A program made the position numbers and the translations under genes. A DNA stretch of 64,000 bases from the NCBI GenBank assembly GCA_029207755.1, contig JARCOQ010000025.1, positions 3,030,820-3,094,819 of the forward strand, given 5' to 3'. The notes below the pieces were generated by a model that was given only the letters and a program-made list of their open reading frames with translations, was not told the DNA's origin and did not search any database. This document shows, in pieces, positions 34,821 through 47,599 of the stretch. Every line of letters starts with the position of its first letter. Position 1 is the stretch's first letter. This DNA is from Chamaea fasciata. Taxonomy: Eukaryota; Chordata; Aves; Passeriformes; Sylviidae.

Positions 34821-37800
34821 TTAGGAGACCCTGATCATCTGTGTCATGGCCTCTTCGTTGGTTTGACTTGGATCCTGCAGACACAAAAGGTACAAAATTC
34901 CACATTTTTCCGTGAATTAAAGAGAACCACACACAACTATCAGGACATTCCTGGCAGTCCTCTTGATCTCCAAGAATGTCCTATCTTTCCTGGGTTTTGC
35001 AAGCCAGGGACACAAAAATCCTAATACCTTCATAGAATTTGTTGTTTCTGGTATGTAGGAAGACTTAGGACTGGTCTGATATTCAGGAATGATTTTAGTT
35101 CAAAAGAAGAAACACTCCCTGAAGGCACAGGACTGCTCTAAAGCGCTGGGCAGCCACAGAACCTGTTCATTCTACTCCACTGTGTCCCTTCCTTTGAAAA
35201 ATGCCTTGCACCTTCTTTGCAAATCAAGATGCAGCTAAGAATGAGACATTCCCATTTTTTAATTTTCCATCAGATGTAAAGATAAGGTGTCTCTCCCTTT
35301 AATTCATGTCCTGAAAGAACACCCCAGTGCCCAGCAGCAAAGCTGTTTTACAGAGAACGTTTGTGTGCATTTATCCTAAAAACTACAAAGTGAAGACGCT
35401 TCTACCCACATTACTGTCATTTAATTCCTCGGGGCAACCATCCCTTGCTCTCCACAAGCAGTGCCAGGAGGTTTTATTCCCAATAAATGTAAAGGCAGGG
35501 AGGGACAAGGGTCAGCAGCAGAGAAATTCAGAGGCAGGGAGGGACAAGGCTCAGCAGCCAAGCCCCCAAAACCCAAACAAAGCAGCACAGACACCTCTGA
35601 TGTGTGTCCTGAAGGGATTGAGGTGGGAAAATGAGAGGGGATTTGCCCCAAACCCCGCTCACCTGCATGTGAGGGCTGTCCTTTTCCTTGGGGGAGAAGA
35701 AGCGGCCCCCCTCTCCCCGTTTCCTGGCCATGGCGTGCCGGTGCCGCGACTCGTGCAGGTATTTCTGCAGGGTAGGAAGGAGCAGGTGAGGGAGCAGCCA
35801 CTCTGCCCTCTCACTGCCTTCCCAGGGGAATTCCCTGGGAAATCTCATCCATCCTCTTCCCCACAGACTCCCAGTCACTGCTTTCCCAGGGGGAATTCCC
35901 TGTCCCCATCCATCCCCTGCCCCACAGATTCACACTCACTGCTTTCCCAGAAGAAATTCCCAGTCCCCATCCATCCCCTGCCCCATAAGCACTGTGCTGA
36001 CAATGCATGCTCACACAGCTCCAGACACTCCCAAAAACACCCAAAAGAAGCAGAATCATCCTCAAGGGACTTAAAAAATGTACTCTGATGTAGCCCATGA
36101 ACAAAATCGTTGTAAAACTGAGGAACACCAAGATCCCAATCCTCGTTTCCCAGCCCAGGTGGGATCCTGTGCCTTCCTCCGTGTCAGACCTGAGTTTTAT
36201 CCTCACCCTTCTCTCTTTGGGGATTTTCCCCTCTGCCTCCAGCTTGGCCCGTGCCTGTCTCCTCTTGAGGATGCGGTGGTACTGCTTGGCATTGACATAG
36301 AGGGGCTCCTCCTCCAGCATCTCTGCCCCAGGCAAAGGGATCCTCTGGATGGCTGGGACCGAGCCAGCCCCAGGCACCATCTGCACACAGAGCCTGGGGT
36401 TAGTTCCTGCAGCTCAGCACACAAACTGCACACAACAGTGTCATTAAAAACCCCAGCACTGAAACAGAAAGTGGGTTTTGCTCAGGTAACGCAGCTGCTG
36501 AAATGAGAAGGAGCAATGAAGCCGTTGTCAAACTGCAGGATCAATTTGTACTAATCAATTCCTTATCAGTCCTGCTGGGTTTTCCTGATAAAGTTTCAAT
36601 GCAATTCCTTGACTGTGTTGCTGCTCCTTGGACAATTAAACAAACAGGACGTGGCCAGTGCTTCCCTTTGTTTTGGGTTATCTCTTATTTCAATTATTTC
36701 GTTTCAGAGCATCTCTAAGCCAACACTGCAGAGCTGCTGACATCTAGTGGGGACCAACAGCATTCAAAATACTGTTCAAAAGAAATAGGAATGGGCAGGA
36801 AAAACCTCTATAAATGATGGAAACAAATCCTAAGGGATCCTCAAGAAAACCAGAAGTGACTCAACCTCTATTTAAACCTTTGCTCATCAGCTCACAGCTC
36901 AGTTTGAATTTCAGTTTCTGGATTTCTGAGCTGCTGTGGGGGAAAGTCCAGAGCAAAGATCACAGCAGGATCCAGGCCTCTGAAGCTGAAAATTTGTGTT
37001 GTTTAAACTTTAAACTAATGGAACTTACAGAGGGGACTGACTGAATTATCGGAATCTCAGGTGAGTTAATCATGAATTAAGATGGTTTGGGCTGGAAGGG
37101 ATCTTAAGGATCACCCCAATTCCAACCCTCTGCCATGGGCAGGGACAACTTCCCCCATCCCAAGGTGCTCCAGCCTGGCCTTGGACACTTCCAGAGCAGC
37201 CACAGCGTCCCTGGGCACCCTGTGCCAGAGCCTCCCCCCTCTCCAGGGAGGAATTCCTTCCCAAAATCCCACCCAACCCTGCCCCCCTTCAACTCACTCC
37301 CACCATCCCATCCCTACCCCTGTGAAAATCCTGCTGGGTTTGAGCACAAACACCTTAAAGTTCAGGCTCCAGAGGCAGCAGTGGGGATTTCACACCTACC
37401 ATGACCATTCCCCCTGAATTGACCACGTTCCCAGCCACTGGCAGTGTCACTGTCACCGTCCCCTGGCCACTGCTGGTGGTGTTGGTGTTGGCTCCTGTTT
37501 GGACAATCTGGGCTCCAGCCAGGCTGGCTGCAGGAATGGTGATCATGCCTGTAACAGGGACTGTAACTTTAAGGAAGTAGAACACAAAAAGAAAGGGGAA
37601 AAAAAAAAAAAAAGAGAGGAAAAAAATAAAAAAGAAACAAAAACACGCACACAAAAAGAAGGGAACAGCATTAGTCCCACTTCTGTGTTTTACTCATTCA
37701 TCCTTCCAAAACATGCAGAGAGTCAGGAAAGTGTTGAAGTGAGGGATTTAATTCCAGCAGAATTCCTAGTTTTCGCCTTTGCAACCTCACTGTGAGTAAC

Positions 37801-40800
37801 CACATACTCTTGAGGTGGAAAAGCAAAATTAAGGGGTTTTATTCTACCAGCCCTCGCCAGAGACAAGAGGATTTTCTGTTTCTGGGGCAAGAACCCAGGA
37901 GTGACTCCCTGCAGAGCACAGAGACACCTCAATAAATAAAAAGCCTCTCCAAGAGGTGCCCTGGCTCCTGCCAGCCCTCCTACCTTGCTGCAGGATGGTG
38001 CCATCAGCATTCACGGGCTGGTACACGATGGTCTGGCCCTCAGCAGCCTGGGCAACCTGCTGGCCTTGCACTGCTATCTGCTGCTGGGTCTGAACAAAAC
38101 AAGGAGCACAAGAACGTCACAAATTGCCTCTTTTTTTCCTCCAGGGTTTACAATTCCTGAATGAACACATGGTGCTTGAGGTGTTCCAGGTGTCTGTTTC
38201 TGTTGCCTCGTTAGCAGCAGTAAGAAATAGGCTGGAGCACAGAGCAAATACCTGGAGATCAAACACCTGAAGCACATGTAAGATGCTTTTTCTAACAGTT
38301 CAACAATGAAAAAAAAAAATACCCCAAATTCTAGGTTTCCTGTCTCACCATGAAGATGTGAAAGAACTGTTCTGCTCCAAAATTCAATTTTGGCCCTAAC
38401 CAAAAGCATCAGCAGAAACCCCAGGTGTGACTGAACTACTGCACACAATGGCCCAAGTATGGAATTAGCAATGCTTCATGTTTTCAAAATCCAACAAAGA
38501 GACAAAAAAAAACCAACCACGAACCAATAAAATACAGAAACACGATGGAGAAAAACATGCAATCTAATTTTTCTGCCCCAGAGTCATGTATGAAACACTA
38601 CAAAAACATGACACTGATTCTCAAGTTCTCCTCAATATTAATAATTCTTTTTCTTTTTTTTTTTTCATTTTTTTTTTAACTTAAGTCATTTGTCAAGTTT
38701 CTCTTCCTGTTCCTCTGCAGAAAAGCCTTTCATGCTGGTGCAGTTACCTGTGTCTGGCCAGCAGTAACTGCAGTCTGGGGCTGCTGTATAATGATCTGCT
38801 GGGTCTGGCCCTGCTGCCCCTGTACCTGCACAGCCTGCCCACCTTGAATCTGAATCTGACCTGGCTGGACCAACTGAATCTGTGGAAGAAAGAGTCAGAA
38901 AGGAACATTAACTATGCCTCTGATTTCTCCCTCCTCGGCCTCAGCATGACCAAGTCATCTCTGAGGGTGATTTAGCGTTGCACAGAAAAAGGAAGCAGCG
39001 AGTCTTCCCTTTTTCCAAGTTGAAGGTGAGGAGTTTGTAATGGATCGCTCCCTGTGACACAGGCACACGGGCCAGAGGGACCAGCGTGCTGTGTCACTGT
39101 GCTCCAGCAGCTCTGCACTGCTTACACAATAAATCACTCAGGAGAAATCAATTATTCACATCCACTGGGAACAGAGAGTCGGGTGGAAGAGGAGGACTAA
39201 GATTTAAGACGTCTGTGGGGTGTTAATTATCCAGCACTCAGAAGTACTTCTGGGATATATGAAGTTGTCCTCAGCTTTGCAGAGTCTTTCCACCACTGTG
39301 GAACATTCTTAAGATTAAAAAAAAAAAGAAAAAAAAAAAAGAGCTGGAATATGGTTTGAAAGTTTTGTGTTTAATAAAAGAGTTATGGATTTTTCCTCCA
39401 CCAACCAGACTGAGAAGAACCTCATACAAATTACAGTGGTTTTCAACAAAGGAAATATTAAATAAACCTCTCAAAACACCAAGACATCATTTGCCTTCCT
39501 GGACTGTGCTGGGTTCCTAAATCCCACCCTAAATCATCAGGACATTTTCATTATGCCACAGTTACAGTTCTTCCCTTTGCTTTTCTGGAACACTTCGACC
39601 ACCTCCTCAAATTTACCAGCTGTCTTTTAAACAGGTAATTACCTTCCAGACAAAAATCCATTTTCTGTACCTCCTTCACCATTGTCTTCTGTGCAACAAG
39701 GCTGTTTAAATTCCCCTTCAGCCATCACATATTAGAGAGGCTCAAGCACAAGTTACTTGTAAGAAGCTTTTTCTTAAATCTTTTTTTTTTTTTTTTTTAA
39801 TATAAATCCTCTTTCTGGGCCATAAAACTGAACAGGCACCAGATCTCCAACTACATTGCAAGGGCCAGATAAAACATCCCAACTAACAAAAATCCTGCTC
39901 TAGGGATGGTGCAACTGGATGAGCTTTAAGGTCTCGTCCAACCCAAATCATTCCAGGATGAAAAACCCCCAACCAACCCAGCTGTGTTTTAGCACTGATC
40001 TAAAAGGTTTACACCAGGTCATAAAAGACTAAACCTGAGCTCATAAAGGACTTTCACTCATTCCCAGCACACCAGAGCCACCAAGTACCACCTGTGCCTG
40101 GTTTTGGGGTGCTGAGCAGAGCCCTGGGTGGCAGTGGCAGCAGCCCCAGTGTCCCCAGGCTGTGCAGCGTCCCCCCAGGCACAGTGTGCCCAGGCTGTGC
40201 AGCGTTCCTAGGCTGTGTCCCCAGGCTGTGCAGTGTCCCCGGGCTGTCCAATGTCCCCAGGCTGTGCAGTGTCCCCGGGCTGTCCAATGTCCCCAGGCTG
40301 TGCAGTGTCCCCAGGCTGTGCAGTGTCCCTGGGGTGTCCAATGTCCCCGGGGTGTGCAGTGTCCCCAGGCTGGGCAGCATGCCCAGGCCGTGCAGTGTCC
40401 CCAGGCTGGGCAGTGTCCCCAGGGTGTCCAGTGTCCCCAGGCAGTGTCCCCAGGCTGTACAGTGTCCCCAGGCCGTGCAGTGTCCCCGGGTTGTCTCACC
40501 TGCTGCAGCCCCTGTGTCCCAGACACGGGCACCTGCATGATGGTCTGTCCCTGTCCCCCGGGCACGGCCTGCACCATGATGGGCTGGCCCGTGGAGGTGA
40601 TGAGCTGGCCCCCGCTCACCTGCACCATCAGGGGCTGCCCCTGCACCTGTGAACAACAAGGCAACAATGAAAACCCCGCCAGGGCAGCCCAACAGCTCAC
40701 CTGGGGCGCTGTGGGGGCAGAGGAACAGGGAAACGGGCACTGAGCTGCTTCACACCAGCTCTGGGCTCCAGGATGTGCTGTGGATTTAGTGAATTACCTG

Positions 40801-43800
40801 CTTCTCTTGCAGGCCAGTTGTTACAAAGCATGAAAACCACGTTTTCCAGCCACGAGAACTGCCCTCATGCACAGCCCAAGAGCAAAGTGGGATAAAAAAC
40901 TTCAGTGTTCACCTCACAATTACTGATCTTTAATTGAGGTTCCTATTGAGAGAGCTCTGTTCTGACAGGGAGGTTCTGGGATGGCTTCAGCTCTCTCCAA
41001 TTTCATGCCTACAACATTCCCATTTCCCAACTGACATGGAGCATGGCACGTGCTGAGAGAAACTCTCCACGGTTATCGAGGGAAATTGTAACTGCAGCAA
41101 CACCACAAAATGGAGCTCAGGGAGGGAAAGTCAAAGTGGATCAGCAGCAGCCACTTCTGGGCCCAAAAATCCCAGAAATACAAATATATAAATACAAAAA
41201 AGTAAATATAAAAATAAAGTGTGACGTGGCAGAGGTGGCTCAGAGAAGCTGTGGCTGCCCCTGGATCCCTGGAAGTGTCCAAGGCCAGGCTGGACATTGG
41301 GGTTTTTGGAGCACCCTGGGATAGGGGAAGGTGTTGGGGTTGGAACTGGGAGAGCTTTAAGGGCCCTTCCCACCCAAACCAGTCTGGGATTCTGTGGCGA
41401 CTTTGGCCTAAAAATCTCTGGACTCTTGGACTCTGGTATCTCTCTGGGCACTGGGAAAAGGGCCCATGAAAAGAAAAACAAGGGGAAAACCTCCCCGTTT
41501 GAACCCCCTCACCTGCCAAGTCCCCAAATTCCCCACACACATCCTGAAAAACGCTCTGCCCTCAGGGCCTAAACGCAAAATGAGTCTCCTGAGCTCGGGA
41601 GTCACACATTCTGATTTGTTTAGGAACAAGAACATCACAATGTGGTGAAGTCACCCAGTTCCTGGGTTTCACACCCCAGGGGAGTGAGGAGCCAAATCCT
41701 GCCCTGGGAATTTGAGTTTCCAGGTCCCCACTCTGGCCCTCAGCCCCTGGGCTGGATCACACAGGGAGGAGCATGCTCAGGTCAGCACAGAGAAGCACAG
41801 GCAGCAGCACAATGTCCAAGAAGCAGAAAGGAAAAGAAGACATTCCAGGAGTTTTGTTAATGAATCAGAGCAAGGCAAAATAGAAGAAAAAAAAATATAT
41901 ATAAATGGTGGGGAAGAACATAACAACAACCAGAGGCCCCAGTGAGCCCAGCAATCCAAGTCAGGAAGTGTCTGAGATTTGAACTCTGAACATAAAAAAT
42001 GCTGTGTTAATTCTGCACCTGGCAGGGCCATCCCAGCCCCTTGGAACCACCCTGCTCTGAGGAATTACAAACCAAACCAGAATTCTGAGTGCAAAACTGT
42101 CAAGTGCTCTGCAGAGGGCTCCTGGAAAGCCTGGCTGAGTTAAGGAGGTGGAGGCTGCAGGACAGGAAACACTTCACACTGAAACAAGTTTCTGTCCAAA
42201 CTGGGATGTATTTACTGCTTGGATTCTCATGGCTCCTGGGTTTCCCTGGGTTGTTCACATTGTAAACAAGAAATTGGATCTCTCAGTGCCACAGAGGCCA
42301 ATAATTGTCCCCAGGTGCCCTTTCAGCCACAGGGGAGAAGGTTCCACTGCCCAGGCTCAGGCTCTGGCACCACCTCTGTCTGTCCCCTGCAGTGAAGGCA
42401 GAGCCCTCCTCAGGGAAGAGCTCAACACCCTCATTTCCTGGGAATTACAGGAAATCTTTGGGCTTTATCCCGACTGTTACTTCCTCATTTTGGCATTTTT
42501 TAACTTTGAAGCCTCACTGAACCACAATTCCCTTCCAGAACTCCTGGCATGCACCTTGGGAACAGCTCCAACACCCTGGCAAACCCTTCAGGCAGTAGCC
42601 TGCAGAGAGAGATTCCTGCTCCACAGGCCCCTGCTCCTCCTGGAAACCCTGGGAAAACACAGCATTAGATATGTGGTGCTGGGGAGGGTCATGCAGTGCT
42701 CAGAAACACGATCAGAGAGGTCACCACTACCTGGAGGGTCTGGACTTGCTGGCCTGAGGCCGATGCCACCTGGGCCTCAGTCTGCAGCTGGACAGCTGTG
42801 ACACCTCCCTGCTGCTGGGAACAGGAACAGGGAGAGCTTGACACATGGAAATGCACAACACGCTGCTGGGGCAGGGCGTGGGGGTCACACACACTGCCCC
42901 AGGAACACCAGGGACGGGGATTGCAGCAAACCGAGGGATGGAGCTCCCTGGAACTGCCCGTGGCACTGCCAGGCCTCAACATCCCAGCTCACAGGGAACG
43001 GGAGGGAAAATTTTGCAGGATTTGAAGCTCAGTTTCAGGGTTTTAGTTTGGAAGTCTCCGGCTTCAACATCCCAACTCACAGGGAACACGAGGGAAAATA
43101 CTGCAGGATTTCAAGCTCAGTTTCTGGGTTTTAATTTTGAAGGCTTCAACAACCCAACTCACAGGGAACAAGAGGGGAAATTTTGCAGGATTTGAAGCTC
43201 AGTTTCTGGGTTTTAATTTTGAAGGCTTCAGCATCCCAACTCACAGGGAATGAGAGGGAAAATTTTGCAGGATTTCAAGCTCAGTTTCAGGGTTTTAATT
43301 TTGAGGTTGCAGGCTTCAATATCCCAACTCACAGAATATGGGAGGGAATTTTTTGCAGGATTTCAAGCTCAGTTTCAGGGTTTTAGGTTTCAAAGTTTCA
43401 GGCTTTAATATCCCAACTCACAGGGAACAGGACAGGTCATTCTGCAGGATTTCAAGCTCAGTTTCAGGGGTTTAATTTTGCAGGCTTCAATATCCCAACT
43501 CACAGGGATCGGGAGGGGAAATTTTGCAGGATTTCAAGCTCAGTTTCAGGGTTTTAGTTTGGAAGTTTTAGGCTTCAATATCCCAACTCACAGAGAATGA
43601 GAGGGAAAATTTTGCAGGATTTCAAGCTCAGTGTCAAGGTTTTAATTTGCAGGTTTCAACATCCCAACTCACAGGGAACGGGAGGGATCATTTTGCAGGA
43701 TTTGAAGCTCAGTTTCAGGGTTTTAGCCTGCTCACTGCCCAGGTTTGGCACTGGGAAGGGTCCCAACAAAGCCCCTCCTGCAGCACAGCCTGAGCTCATC

Positions 43801-45129
43801 TCTGCCCGCCCTGTGTCACTGTCTGCCCACCAGTGACCCCAAGGGACAGTCTGCAGAGGCTGCAGGAGCAGGCAGAGCTAAAAGCCTTTGCTATCTTTAG
43901 GCTCTTTGCTAAGAGTCCCAAAATACTCCCAGTAACTGTGTTAGCATGGGGAGATGAAGGACAGCTCCCTCCCAAGTGCTGCAACAGCCTGGTAAAACAA
44001 CTTATTTTAGCAAAATGTTTCATGTCACACACAGGCTTTAGGAAGTTGTACTGCAAATGGAAGCCAGGAGATGGTTTCATCTCCTTTTCACCTAAAAAAT
44101 GTCAATAAACCAACTGCACCTTTGGTTATCTGCTGCAAACGGGTATTTCGGATAATCCTTGATATAAAATGTTTTAATCTCGAGTGCAATCTTGAGAAAA
44201 ATCAACTCCAGCTAAAGCCAGGGGAAGGATTTGGGCCCTACTGAGGGAAAAGCAAAGCAGATCTCCCTGAAAACATCATCCAGTAGAAGATGCAACAAAA
44301 ACTCAGAGGCAGCTATAAATACATCCCCCCAAAAAATCAGTAAGGCCTCAAAACTCAGCCCTGGTGTTTTGCACACTGAAACGTGAACTTCTTTGTGGGA
44401 TGGATGAGTCCATCCAAAGCTCCATGGCTGGTTTAATTCCTGTTCTGCGTGTTTTGTTTTGCTCCACCTGTTGTCCTGAAACGAAGAATCTCTATAAATG
44501 TCCATTTGATGAAGCTGGAGGAAACCTCTGTGGGCTTGAACAAAACCCATTTCAACTTTGGGGGGAATTTTTCTTGTGGAGAACAGATTGTCTCTGTTAA
44601 TATTCTGTTTCCTGCATTTTCAGAGACGTGTTAATGTGTTTTTATATGTCTTTATATTTCACTTTCCCCGTGTCACTACCATTTTGCAAACTCCCTGAAA
44701 TTCGGTCACTTGCACAACCTGCAATTTAATTTTAATTTTATAAATTTAAATTTAATTTTATAAAAGTTTTTATGTTTATATAAAAATTTATGAATTTATA
44801 TAAATAAATTCTGTGTATTTTATATTATAAATTATAATATTTTAAAAATTATGAATTTTTATAAAAGTTTATTAATTCTATTTTTAAGATCTAGTAAGTG
44901 CATTTTAAAAGACACATTTATTCTGACGCCCAGGCAGGTGCCAGCAGTGCCCAGGTGACAGAGGTCAGGTGAACAGGCACCCAGGAGGGTGAGGATGGTG
45001 CTGCTGTGCCCCTCTGAGGGGTGCAAAGGGCCCCCACATTCCCACATTCCGTACCTGCTGCTGGATCTGCCCCGCCTGCACCACGATCTGCTCCGTGGAG
45101 CTGCTGCTGTTGGCTGTGTACTGCTCCAT
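34821..45129 (-). CDS. NFYA: Nuclear transcription factor Y subunit alpha (NF-YA)
   Basis: Sequence-specific subunit of the NF-Y trimer that binds CCAAT boxes. Coding exons on the minus strand: 45055-45129, 42731-42814, 40500-40646, 38748-38879, 37984-38089, 37400-37566, 36207-36380, 35663-35764, 34821-34874. Together 346 residues against 347 in human. The first five and a half exons encode the glutamine-rich activation region (QVSGGQLITSTGQP, QTQQIIIQQPQ), then the Ser/Thr-rich stretch. The 36207 exon holds the NF-YB/NF-YC contact helix (EEEPLYVNAKQYHRILKRR) and the 35663 exon the CCAAT-binding part (YLHESRHRHAMARKRGEG). The protein ends MTQMIRVS. Exon 42731-42814 (28 codons, phase 0-0) corresponds to the exon skipped in the known short isoform; its donor could be 42728, adding one Val as in human. 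Reading frame is fully intact. Confidence 0.96.
37076..37280 (-). mobile_element. CR1 LINE 3' fragment in an NFYA intron
   Basis: Plus-strand text is the reverse CR1 end: AAGATGGTTTGGGCTGGAAG, CTGCCATGGGCAGGGACAAC, CAGCCACAGCGTCCCTGGGC. It lies in the intron between the 36207 and 37400 exons. Confidence 0.8.
39898..39960 (+). mobile_element. Short CR1 3' end in an NFYA intron
   Basis: About 60 bases: GGATGAGCTTTAAGGTCTCG, TCCAACCCAAATCATTCC. Confidence 0.6.
40140..40495 (-). repeat. 18-bp minisatellite at an NFYA donor
   Basis: Units of GTGTCCCCAGGCTGTGCA type (plus strand), about 20 copies with length variants. It reaches to within about ten bases of the donor of exon 40500-40646. Confidence 0.9.
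41222..41402 (+). mobile_element. CR1 LINE 3' fragment in an NFYA intron
   Basis: Sense CR1 end: GAAGCTGTGGCTGCCCCTGG, TGTCCAAGGCCAGGCTGGAC, then CCCAAACCAGTCTGGGATTC. Confidence 0.8.
42972..43735. repeat. 80-90-bp tandem repeat in an NFYA intron, about nine copies
   Basis: Each unit holds CATCCCAACTCACAGGGAA, TTTTGCAGGATTTCAAGCTC and AGTTTCAGGGTTTTA. It starts about 160 bases upstream (in NFYA sense) of the alternative exon 42731-42814. Confidence 0.9.
44720..44885. repeat. AT-rich low-complexity tract
   Basis: Almost pure A and T, with repeated ATTTAATTTTAT and TTTATATAAA motifs. It lies in the NFYA intron about 170 bases after the start-codon exon. Confidence 0.8.
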
Positions 45130-45142
45130 GGTGCCTCAGCCC
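45130..45142 (-). other. NFYA: 5' UTR part of the NFYA start-codon exon
   Basis: Acceptor TTGCAG on the minus strand at about 45143-45148, then 13 nt before the ATG at 45129. This places the start codon in exon 2, with a non-coding first exon in the CpG island. Confidence 0.7.
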
Positions 45143-45527
45143 CTGCAAGACAAGCAAAAACCAGGTGATCCGCTGTCCCCAGGCATGGGAATCCCCATTG
45201 TCCCCCAGCAGCTGCAAAGCCCAGCAAAGCAGGAGCTGCCCCAGGGCAGAGCTCTCCCAGAGCTGCCCCATCTCAGCCATGAACATCCAACTGAGTGAGC
45301 AGCAAAACCACCTCAATTCTGTCCCAAATTTCATGGGCTCCACCAGTTCTGTGAGTCTGCCCACCCTGGGCCCACGCAGGGCAGTGTCACTGAAGGAAAA
45401 CCTCGGGAAATGCAGCCTTCAGGTGTGAAACCCAACTGCACTTGAAGGATTCAGCAGAGCTGTGAAGGCTTCTCTCCTTCCCCCACGGCACACCTCGCTT
45501 CCCTCCCCTCTCCTCCTGCTCTCATGG

Positions 45528-45668
45528 GATGGTTTGGGTGGGGAGGGACATCAAGGATCATCCAGTGTCACCCCCAGGGCAGGGACACCTCCAGGGATCC
45601 AGCCACAGCTCCTAACCCAGGGCCTCCCCACCCTCACAGAGAGGGAGGAATCTCTTCCCTAAAGAAGT
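45528..45668 (-). mobile_element. CR1 LINE 3' fragment in NFYA intron 1
   Basis: Reverse CR1 end: GGGATGGTTTGGGTGGGGAG, AGGATCATCCAGTGTCACCC, GGAGGAATCTCTTCCCTAAA, with internal deletions. Confidence 0.7.
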
Positions 45669-47199
45669 ATTTAAATACTCAAAAACATCCTTCATGTATT
45701 TTTGGGAACCACCAGCAGGTTTCCCAGCACCTCTCACTCCTCGGCCCTTTCCCTGCACACATCGACACCGCCGTGCTGAGTTTATCAAATCACCTTTTCC
45801 CTGCCACTGCTTCTCCCCTCACTGGCCCAAGAGCAGCAGAATTCCTGCTGCAGCGAGGTGTTTGATTTATGCCACGACTCAACAAGTTCCTGCTGCACTG
45901 CTGGAAGAGAACACAGCCCAGAACTTTAATTTTCCAAGTCCAAAGCCACAAAACCTCCGGCTCCCTCAATTTTTCAAGGAATGCTGACAGGATTAAGTCA
46001 CAGACTCCCTGTACCCGTTGCTGTGGTTACTGCTGCTGTTTGAGCACCATCCTTTGCCCATTTCCTGAGACTTTTTTCACAGCCAGAATAAAAGAAGATA
46101 AATAATCTTTCTAAAAACGCTGCCGTCAGGTTCTCATTTCAATTTCACACCGGACACTTCCTTTCTGCCTTAAATTAAAACCTTTAATTAAAACATTAAC
46201 AGCTCTGTAGACCCAACACCCAGCAGCAGCTGCCCAAAGTACTGGGCAAGATTCTCCCAGCGCTGGATCCTCACCCTCCGAGGGATTATCTCAACCCCTC
46301 CATTAAACACAGAGTGGCCAAGTTAAATATTAAAGCTCGGGGATCAATCAACGGCAGAGGATGGCAGCTCCTCCCCCGGTGAGCTCATGGGCAGCTCTTC
46401 CTCACCGGGAATGCTCTGGGAACGAGAGAGTGTTCCAGTTCCACATATTTATATAAACACTATATATATTTTTTAAAAATGAGTTTTACGGGACTCATTA
46501 GGATCATCAGACTCCTGGCCCTGCACAGCATAGCTCCAAAATATATACAAATACTTATATATATACGTATCTAATATACAGAACTTGTATTTATACAAAC
46601 GTAGCTGCACCAGGAACAGCCTCCCCATCAACCAACCCACAGCAGGAGCAAACCAGAGCCATGAACAGCCCGGGAGCTCCAGAGCATCACCGGGAGCGTG
46701 TCCCAGGCGGGAGCAGAGCTCCCGAAGGGGCAGAGCCGCGGGATCCCGCCGCTCCAGGGACACGGCGGAGCCTCCCGCCCACACCGCGAGCGGGATTTAA
46801 GCCGGGGGCGGACTGAGCACGGCATGTGCAGCGCAGCTTTGGGGCTGGTGGAAGCCAGGCGTGACCCGGGGCTGTTGTTTCAGTGCGGGACGCCCCGGCT
46901 CGGGAGTCCCGGTGTCCCGAGGGCCGGCCCTGCTGCCGGAGCGACACCTGTGGAGGCGGCACCGCGCACAGCGGGGCCGGCCGGGGCAGCCCGGGCCCCT
47001 CAGCCGGCGGGGAGGCTCCCGGGGAGGGCGGGGCGCCGCGGGCCCCGCCGGGAGAAGAGGCCGCGCCCCCGGCCCAGCGGCGGAGACCCCGAGCCCGGTG
47101 CCGGCAGCCCCGCGGAGCCCCCGAGCCCGCTGCCCTCAGCCCCGCGGAGCCCCCGAGCCCGCGGCCCTCAGCCCCGCTGTCCCCGCGGCCCCGGCCGGC

Positions 47200-47420
47200 C
47201 CGGCCCCGGTGTCCCCCCTCAGCCCCTGAGTGGCCGCGGCCCCGCCAATCCCGGCGCGCGGGGGCTCCATATTGGCCGCTCGCGCTCACCGTGCCGCGCT
47301 GCCCGGTCCGCGCCCCGCGCTGATTGGCTCCGCCGCGGCGCCCCGAAGCCCAATCAGCGCCCGCACTCGCCCGCCGCGCAAAATGGCGCCCAACCGCGGA
47401 CAAAGGGGGCGAGGGGCGGG
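47200..47420. promoter_or_regulatory. NFYA/OARD1 head-to-head promoter with CCAAT boxes
   Basis: GC-rich, CpG-dense core. CCAAT lies on the plus strand at 47245-47249 and 47350-47354, and in reverse at 47323-47327. The last two are flanked as AATCAGCG/C, the preferred NF-Y context. A candidate NFYA exon 1 donor (G|GTGAGCGCG, minus strand) is at 47289, so non-coding exon 1 would end at 47290. Exact start sites are not visible. Confidence 0.65.
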
Positions 47421-47599
47421 GCCCCGCCCGGCCGCGGCCGCCCAACCGCGCGCCTCGCCCTGCCCGGCGCTGCTGCGGCTGCGCGGGGGCCGTGGGGCGC
47501 AGGCGCGGGATGGGTTCCGCCCACCCCCTCCAGGCTCCGCCCCCTGCCCGGAATGTTCTGGGCCGGCACCATGGAGAGGGTCCGCCCGCGCGCGCGGAG

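Noticed and set aside
36735..36760. CTCF-like ACATCTAGTGGGG in an NFYA intron
   Set aside because: The match loses a key G of the core; weaker than the 12.66-kb site.
40041..40743. Open frames of 145-228 codons on both strands
   Set aside because: Mostly the 18-bp minisatellite; only the 49-codon NFYA exon inside is real.
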